Shown here piece by piece: positions 58,701-64,000 of a DNA stretch of 64,000 nucleotides (positions within the stretch are counted from its first letter, which is position 1; every line of letters starts with the position of its first letter). The notes beneath the pieces were generated by a model that was not told the DNA's origin, did no database searches, and worked only from the letters and a program-made list of their open reading frames with translations. A program made the translations under genes and the position numbers. This stretch comes from Biomphalaria glabrata (taxonomy: Eukaryota > Mollusca > Gastropoda > Planorbidae), in the NCBI RefSeq assembly GCF_947242115.1, contig NC_074713.1:10670001-10734000 (forward strand), given 5' to 3'.

Positions 58701-58855
58701 AGATACCCCCTCCCCCCCATTGGTCCACTAATGCGCACTGAGCACTTTATAAGCAAGAGAGTTGCACTATATTAAAGCTATTTAAAAACACAACTTCTAA
58801 TCCAACTTACTTTTAAAAGAATAGTAGAACTCCTTATACTAGAGGCGAATGTCAT
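55739..58855 (-). CDS. PMP22/claudin-like four-transmembrane protein
   Basis: Four coding exons, in transcript order: 58855-58811, 58460-58289, 57444-57295, 55932-55739, all GT-AG with matching phases, giving 561 nt and 186 residues. The short first exon encodes MTFASSIRSSTILLK. Helix 1 is VVLSIVLVSFILAWISFVTA. The first outer loop has Trp37, GLW at 50-52, Cys55 and Cys64: the W-GLW-C-C signature of the PMP22/EMP/claudin superfamily. Helix 2 includes AIFGFVSVNFCLFFVLLMFV, helix 3 LWVSVLGFWSGALSYAVAII, and helix 4 GLAIVVAVLQIFVGALMIF; a short polar tail ends FMDL. Members are plasma-membrane proteins of junctions or of membrane organisation. Which subfamily this belongs to cannot be told. Its 3' end faces the cyclin gene. 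Confidence 0.87.
55933..57294. other. Intron 3 of the claudin-like gene
   Basis: Contains the LINE 3' tail at 56095-56165. Otherwise AT-rich, with no recognised repeat or coding segment. Confidence 0.45.
56095..56165 (-). mobile_element. CR1/Jockey-type LINE 3' tail
   Basis: It reads atcttatcttataaattaca, gacgttccttctaaagagaa and gatatctacgtcctaat, the shared 3' UTR of the family. Confidence 0.7.
58005..58130 (+). mobile_element. SINE family B with internal deletion
   Basis: The head (ttggtcgtgcggtttgcgcg, ctggactgtcg) joins directly to the body (aggaagtaaactatcttcaa, acatccgaaacatgtaaaac). The B-box segment seen at 28150 is missing. In intron 2 of the claudin-like gene. Confidence 0.82.
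58600..58785 (+). mobile_element. SINE family A
   Basis: Blocks gagttcaatacccgactcg, ttctgagcgctt, ccattggtccac and gcaagagagttgcactatat match the family. It lies in the first intron of the claudin-like gene. Confidence 0.82.
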
Positions 58856-59184
58856 TCTGTAATTTTAAATGTACACTATAAACCTAAGCAGGACTGCGAT
58901 CAAAACAAATTTAAACGACTGAAATCTCAAAACAAAGCCATGCTAGAGCTTCATTCCGGGGAGAGACTGTTGATATTTCGTTGTTTTCGCTGTCTGTTTA
59001 CGAATGTGTGTATCTGTGCACATTTCCAGTGAAAGTACGTTGCTATAATCAAACTCAGGTCACGCTTCATTGAATACAGTAGCGCATTCATTAAAAACAT
59101 TTACAGTCTAGCTTAACACATGTGTCTTGAAGACAGCAATATCATTTGATTGAAACGCCCCAGGAATCAATAACAAAAATAGTT

Positions 59185-59425
59185 CAATGCCAGAGACAGA
59201 GAGAGAGAGAGAGAGAAGGGAGAGAGAGTGAGAGAGAGCAGAGTGAGAGAGAGAGAAAAGAGAGAGAGAGAGAAGAGTGAGAGAGAGAGAGAAAAGAGAG
59301 AGAGAGAGAGAAGAGAGAAAGAGAGAGAGAGAGAGAAAGAGAGAAAGAAGAGAGAGAGAGAAAGAGAGAGAGAAGAGAGAGAGAGAGAAAGAAAGAGAGA
59401 GAAAGAGAAGAGAGAGAGAGAGGCC
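59185..59425. repeat. GA-rich microsatellite
   Basis: Interrupted (GA)n with aagaga insertions. Open frames across it are artefacts. Confidence 0.95.
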
Positions 59426-59879
59426 CACGATCGGCATGGACCACTGGATCATCCCACATTGAATAATAATACTGATAATTTAATGTATAGAGCGCTGGTA
59501 ACAAACAAAATGTAGGCTCAAAACACAAGAGCTAAAATGGCAAACGAATCTAAACAAGTTTTTAACCAAAGAGGGAATAGACCATAGCGCACTGAAATGC
59601 TATAGAGGGGGAAAATACGAAAGTTTGGGCGGAAACATGGTTTTCAGAACCTCAGTGATTAAGATCTCGTTGGTTGTTGTTTTTTTCTGGGCATACTTGA
59701 GGCCATGTGTTGCTCTTTATTCTTTCCACGGTTCTCTTTGTCTACTCAGTAAACGCAGACGAGATGTTAACAATTATATCTACGATTTCGTTTCTTTTAA
59801 AATCAGTTTATATAAAGTTCAAATATTGAAAAAAAAAAATATTTTTTTGTTATTCTGTGGCATTTTACGTCTCGAGAGA

Positions 59880-60300
59880 CGATCTTTTCCCTTTGCAACT
59901 TCTTATGTGGCTAAAGAGGTCAATCCTTATTACACAGCTGCGGTTGCAGATTGTGCATATGTAGTCACCAGGCGCCATTGCATTTTCAGTCTTCTTTCTG
60001 CTTCTGTTATGTATGGCATCTGCAATCCGAGACCTTTCCTTTATGCTCGCTCTCCTTGTGGATCTATCCAGTGCTACTTTTTCCCCAGCTGCTAGTGTCG
60101 ATTTTAAATAGCTTCATGTCGCGTTTGCTGACATCTGTAAGTGGGCGACAAGCGGCTCTCCTGCCTTCAATAAGATCGCCATACAGGATGTCCTGTGGAA
60201 GTCGACCTACTGGCATTCTACGAACGTGTCCAAGCCAGCCAAGGCGTCTGCTGCTGATAACAGAGCGGGTGTCCTGGCACCCTGCTCTTCGTAGCACTAC
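59880..60300 (-). mobile_element. LINE ORF2 C-terminal part
   Basis: The minus strand reads RRLGWLGHVRRMPVGRLPQD, ILYGDLIEGRRAACRP and KRDMKLFKIDTSSW, then (after a frame change) YICTICNRSCVIRIDLFSHI. This is the familiar RLRWLGHVxRMP region and zinc-finger-like end of LINE ORF2 proteins. The reverse transcriptase core is absent, so the copy is 5'-truncated. Confidence 0.8.
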
Positions 60301-60544
60301 CTCATTGGTTATCTTATCGTGCTACCTTATTTTAAAGATCCGCCTTTGGCATCGGAGGTGGAAGATATTCAGCTTTTTTCCTGCCATGAGTAGGTTGACC
60401 ATGTTGACCATGTTTCACTTCCGTATAGCAAAGTGCTCATCACACAGGACCGGTAGACTAAGGCTTTAGTATTGTTTGGTTATTAGGCCTACAATTATTA
60501 CTAAAAAATTTGTTGTGGTAAAGCTGACACACAACTCAACTAAA

Positions 60545-60740
60545 TCATATTTATTTTATAAATTATAGACGTTACCTTAAAAGAGAAGATATTTGGTCCT
60601 ATATATATTAGATCAGTTAATGCTAATCAGAGACTTACACTCTGCCAAGTCGTTGGTTTTCCTGGCTGATTCAGACAACCCATTCCATACTCTATTGGCA
60701 CAAGGGAAGAAGGAGCACTTGTAGAATTTTATCCTATCAT
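60545..60740 (-). mobile_element. CR1/Jockey-type LINE 3' fragment
   Basis: It matches 39600-39760 (blocks ctgccaagtc, ttggttttcctggct, caacccattccat, agggaagaaggag). Confidence 0.8.
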
Positions 60741-60764
60741 GTTATTTATGGCTCCTTCTGTTTC

Positions 60765-60995
60765 AGAAGACAATTGATACGCCCAGATGAGTCACTGGCT
60801 TTGGTGTCGTCTTGAGACAGGACAGAATTCTGGAGAGGCAGAGTTTGCCACAGTTCGTGCCTGTATATGCATCTGTCCTAGGGCTAGTTGACAGGGCAGC
60901 TTTTTTTTTTTCTTTCGCTTGACTCATGCAGCTTCGTTTCTTTTGCACTCGGCGAAGTGCCTCCTATTATATGGAATAAGAAATGCACCTATTTA
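60765..60995 (-). mobile_element. LINE C-terminal zinc-finger fragment
   Basis: The minus strand reads YTGTNCGKLCLSRILSCLKT, a diverged CxxxC ... H-type end. It abuts the preceding LINE fragment. Confidence 0.5.
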
Positions 60996-61309
60996 TGGCC
61001 ATGCTGCTCTATTATTATTAATCTCAAAGTTGCGGCAGCACCAAGTTGCACCAAAGATAGTCATAATCTCTATTCAGTGGCTCTTGGTATAAACAAACCA
61101 ACCACGTCATCAAAACCTGTGATTGTCATCACTGACAGCCATTTGGCAAGAACGCGATTGATGTGCTCGCCATTTTTTTGTCGGCCACTGAAACCACCAC
61201 CAGGCTAATTCAGAACAAAAAGGAGCCAAATGGCGACCTGTGGAGCGGTTACCCAACCGCAGTCAGCCGGCCCACCAAACTTTGGCAATGTGGAATATCT
61301 CGGTAATTT

Positions 61310-61500
61310 GGATATCTGTATAGGACTTATCTATAATCTATTATTATCTAGATCTACATCTTTAGAATCTAGATTTCTAGATTAGTAGTCTAGAGTCTAG
61401 ATCAACTCTAGATCTAGATTGATCTCTCTATCTAGATCAGTAGCTCTAAATGTAGATCTCTAGATCTAGATCTAGGTCTAAAGTCTAAATCTTACACCGA
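61310..61500. repeat. Cluster of palindromic tctaga/agatct words
   Basis: Many overlapping copies of ctagat, tctaga and agatct occur within about 190 bp without a fixed period. Not a simple tandem repeat. Confidence 0.7.
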
Positions 61501-63110
61501 TGGTCGATTTAGATTTTTTTTTCGCCGGACTCCTCGGCAGTGGATATTTTTTGGCCTCAAAAGTATATGCCGCGGCATTTTTAAGTGATCACAAGCTTTC
61601 ACTTATTCAAGTTATTCAAATTAGATTCAAAGTCCTTGCCTTGGCCGATTGAGCGGGCGATTGGTAGATCTAATCTAGGCTCACTTGGTCGCCATGGCAG
61701 GTTGGTCCGAGTTGTTCTCATGGGTGAATGAAGGCGCTGGATGGGTGTCGCGTGTTTTGTACTGGTTCTAGACCTGGATCTAATTTCTATGCCTACACTG
61801 TGTTGCCCGTGTTTATTTTTAAAGTTAAAAACAAAACCAATAACTTTTTTTTTTATTAAGGACTCTTGTTTGTTGGCGTATGATTTTAATAGACTAATTA
61901 ATAGACTAACACAAAATCCTAACTACCGGTACTGCCTTCGTAATGGTCTCATTTATTTAGGCAAAAACTAGAAAACGCATGGATCCGCGTATGGCGTTAT
62001 TAACTTATTTTTTAAAATTATGTTCTCTTTTGAAGGAACGTCTGTTATTTATAAGATAAAGACGATAAAGATACAGTTTCATCAACATTGGTCACATGGT
62101 GTATATTTCTAAGAGTTAGTAAAAGGAACATACAGGTTGGGTACACTACACCTGACATAGGAGCCTGACATGGACACCGTTTTGAGAAGTCAGGAGAGCC
62201 TTTTCTTTCTTCTAGCACTGAACTAAATGTTACTAAATAAAACTAAAGAGGTCCTGGTCTGTGGGTTAATAACTTATTGACCAATGACTATCAGCCTTTT
62301 CTGAAATTGTTTAGTATGCTGCTAATAGGCCTACTGGACAGTGTGATGGTCTTTGAGCTTTATTTCCCTACCAACTCCTCGCGTTCAGTACAGGATGGTA
62401 TTTGAGTATTTTAATGTTTTCAGTAGACTGTATTTAGAAAGAAATTTAGGGCCTACAATTAAACTACAACGAAGTCTTTAAGAATAACGCATACAATTAA
62501 GAGCATTTAAATTACTTTCAATATGGCTTCGTTCTTTCAACTGCTTACTGTTTTCACCTTGGGTATAGAACCACATAATGCATAGAGTTAATACATTGTT
62601 TTTTAATCTTATTAAGTTATTATGGTGGCTAATGATTTAAAATGGTCAAAACTTTTTCTGACACAATAATATCTATGTAAACTCCACGTCCTAAGATGCA
62701 TTCTAAGCCTTGTAATTTGACTGATTTATAAATACTAAATGTTAGTAATTATTTATTTAAATGTTGATTACAAATAACCTACGCCTTCGCATCATCTTAC
62801 ATGCTCTAAGATAGTTTCTCTAATGTTGAGTGTTGATACCATTCACTCATATTTTCTTTTTCCATTACTTCATTTCCTGTCCAAAAGCTGTAACATCTAT
62901 AACATTTTTCTTTCGCTACACTTTCTCAAGCAATTACACACACTCGTACATAGTCACTCTTACACATGGACACATACACACTTATACAGTCATACACATT
63001 TACACAGTCGTATAAAAAAAAAAACCACGCAATCACGCACAGTCACGAACACTTTTTATGCCTAGACGATAAAACAAAATTGTACTACCCATCTGTTAGT
63101 AGAGCTAAGT
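61501..63110. other. Intergenic, little recognised
   Basis: A CR1-type LINE 3' tail (gaaggaacgtctgttattta taagataaag) lies at about 62025-62065. A cac/aca-rich tract is at 62937-63010. Otherwise nothing supported. Confidence 0.45.
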
Positions 63111-63539
63111 CAGTGGCGGACTGACTATATGGGCATTTGGGCAAATGCCCGGTGGGTCGATACCTAAATGGGCCGGTGGGCCACCGAAAGGGCCGCATGG
63201 ATGCCACTATGTATCAAATTGTCAAATTTTTATAATATTCTCTTATAAAAGCGGCATCGTGTTTAAAAGAAATCTCTCTACAGTGTAATACTAATTTGAT
63301 CTAACACATTTTCCGAAATAATGTAATAGCCTACATCCATAGACAGTGTTACTAGTAGGCTTCATCCTTTTAAGGCCGACACGTTTAGCGGTTAAAAAGC
63401 AACATAAGGCCTTTATTTCTGATTAAAAATATAGAGCTCATTGTATAATTATAATTGGATGCCCATCATATAATATGCAATTTATGGGCCTAATTGAATA
63501 GAAATGCCCGGGCCGATTTTGACACCCAGTCCGCCCCTG
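63111..63539. mobile_element. Non-autonomous hAT element with 8-bp target duplication
   Basis: Ends cagtggcggactg and cagtccgcccctg are inverted repeats. Flanks agctaagt (63103-63110) and atctaagt (63540-63547) match at 7 of 8. The 429-bp body shares several blocks with 22213-22740. No transposase. Confidence 0.88.
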
Positions 63540-63558
63540 ATCTAAGTAATCTACTTAA

Positions 63559-63700
63559 GTCAGTGATGCTCAACCCTTTTCTGGAGACGGCCATAGAGGT
63601 GCGCGGGGCCCTGGTGGGCGAGTGTGGCCTCGAATATTTGTACGAAGGAAGGGCTGAGGGTGACAAAATTCTGTTATCGCCCACCCCCACCCTTTTTTTT
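63559..63700. mobile_element. Possible start of another hAT element
   Basis: The segment cagtgatgctcaaccctttt resembles hAT ends of the CAGTGGTTCTCAACC type. No matching right end was found before the window ends. Confidence 0.3.
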
Positions 63701-64000
63701 TTTGTTATGGTGTGTGTGTGTTTCTATGGTGACGGTGGTAAGAGGTTAGCTATTGGTTTTGAATGATGCAACATAAGTAGCATTGTCGTCATTGGGTCTT
63801 AGGACAGACGATTCCAGAACATGAGACTGAAAGGTTGTGTTAATGTAGTGAGTTAGATATTAATATTATTACTAAAGTCTACAGTCTACTACATTTATTT
63901 GATCTCAAATTAACTTGATTTTGTCTATATTATAAATAAAGTTCTATTTAGTATTGTTCAAAAGTTATTTGAAGTTGTACTAGTTAAGATATATTACGCC

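Noticed and set aside
59108-59528. Ser/Leu-rich and Arg/Glu-rich frames as proteins
   Set aside because: They translate a GA-rich microsatellite.

Overview
The window is animal nuclear DNA: AT-rich, with multi-exon genes, GT-AG introns, LINEs, tRNA-derived SINEs, many hAT-type miniature transposons and about twenty minisatellite arrays. The repeat mix and protein sequences suggest a mollusc, most likely a freshwater pulmonate snail. That assignment is inference from recalled family features, not a database match.

Three genes could be rebuilt exon by exon with consistent splice phases, and a fourth is represented by one exon. (1) An ABCG5 (sterolin-1)-like half-transporter lies on the minus strand, 28715 to 6059, with 11 coding exons and about 680 residues. 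(2) The first coding exon of a second ABCG5/8-type gene lies on the same strand at 1935-2147 and runs off the left edge, so the two are tandem paralogues. (3) An A/B-type mitotic cyclin lies on the plus strand, 43821 to 54287, with 9 coding exons and about 450 residues. (4) A small four-helix PMP22/claudin-like membrane protein lies on the minus strand, 58855 to 55739, with 4 exons and 186 residues. The ABCG5-like and cyclin genes diverge across a 15 kb repeat-filled spacer; the cyclin and claudin-like genes converge.

Layout: 1-4 kb holds hAT relics around the paralogue's first exon. 6-29 kb is the ABCG5-like gene, whose introns carry arrays, SINEs, a SPIN-like hAT element, a solo LTR and LINE ends. 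29-43 kb is spacer with an unclassified TIR element, a decayed hAT transposon, satellites and a 5'-truncated CR1/Jockey-type LINE. 43-54 kb is the cyclin gene. 55-59 kb is the claudin-like gene. 59-64 kb is repeats.

The most unusual structure is in the cyclin gene. A 39-bp minisatellite of 13 in-frame units repeats the end of coding exon 4 together with its 5' splice site, and a second array at the exon 1 boundary copies that donor too. I found no multi-gene system of a new kind. The remaining interest lies in the paired ABCG genes, the SPIN-like element and the density of arrays beside exons.
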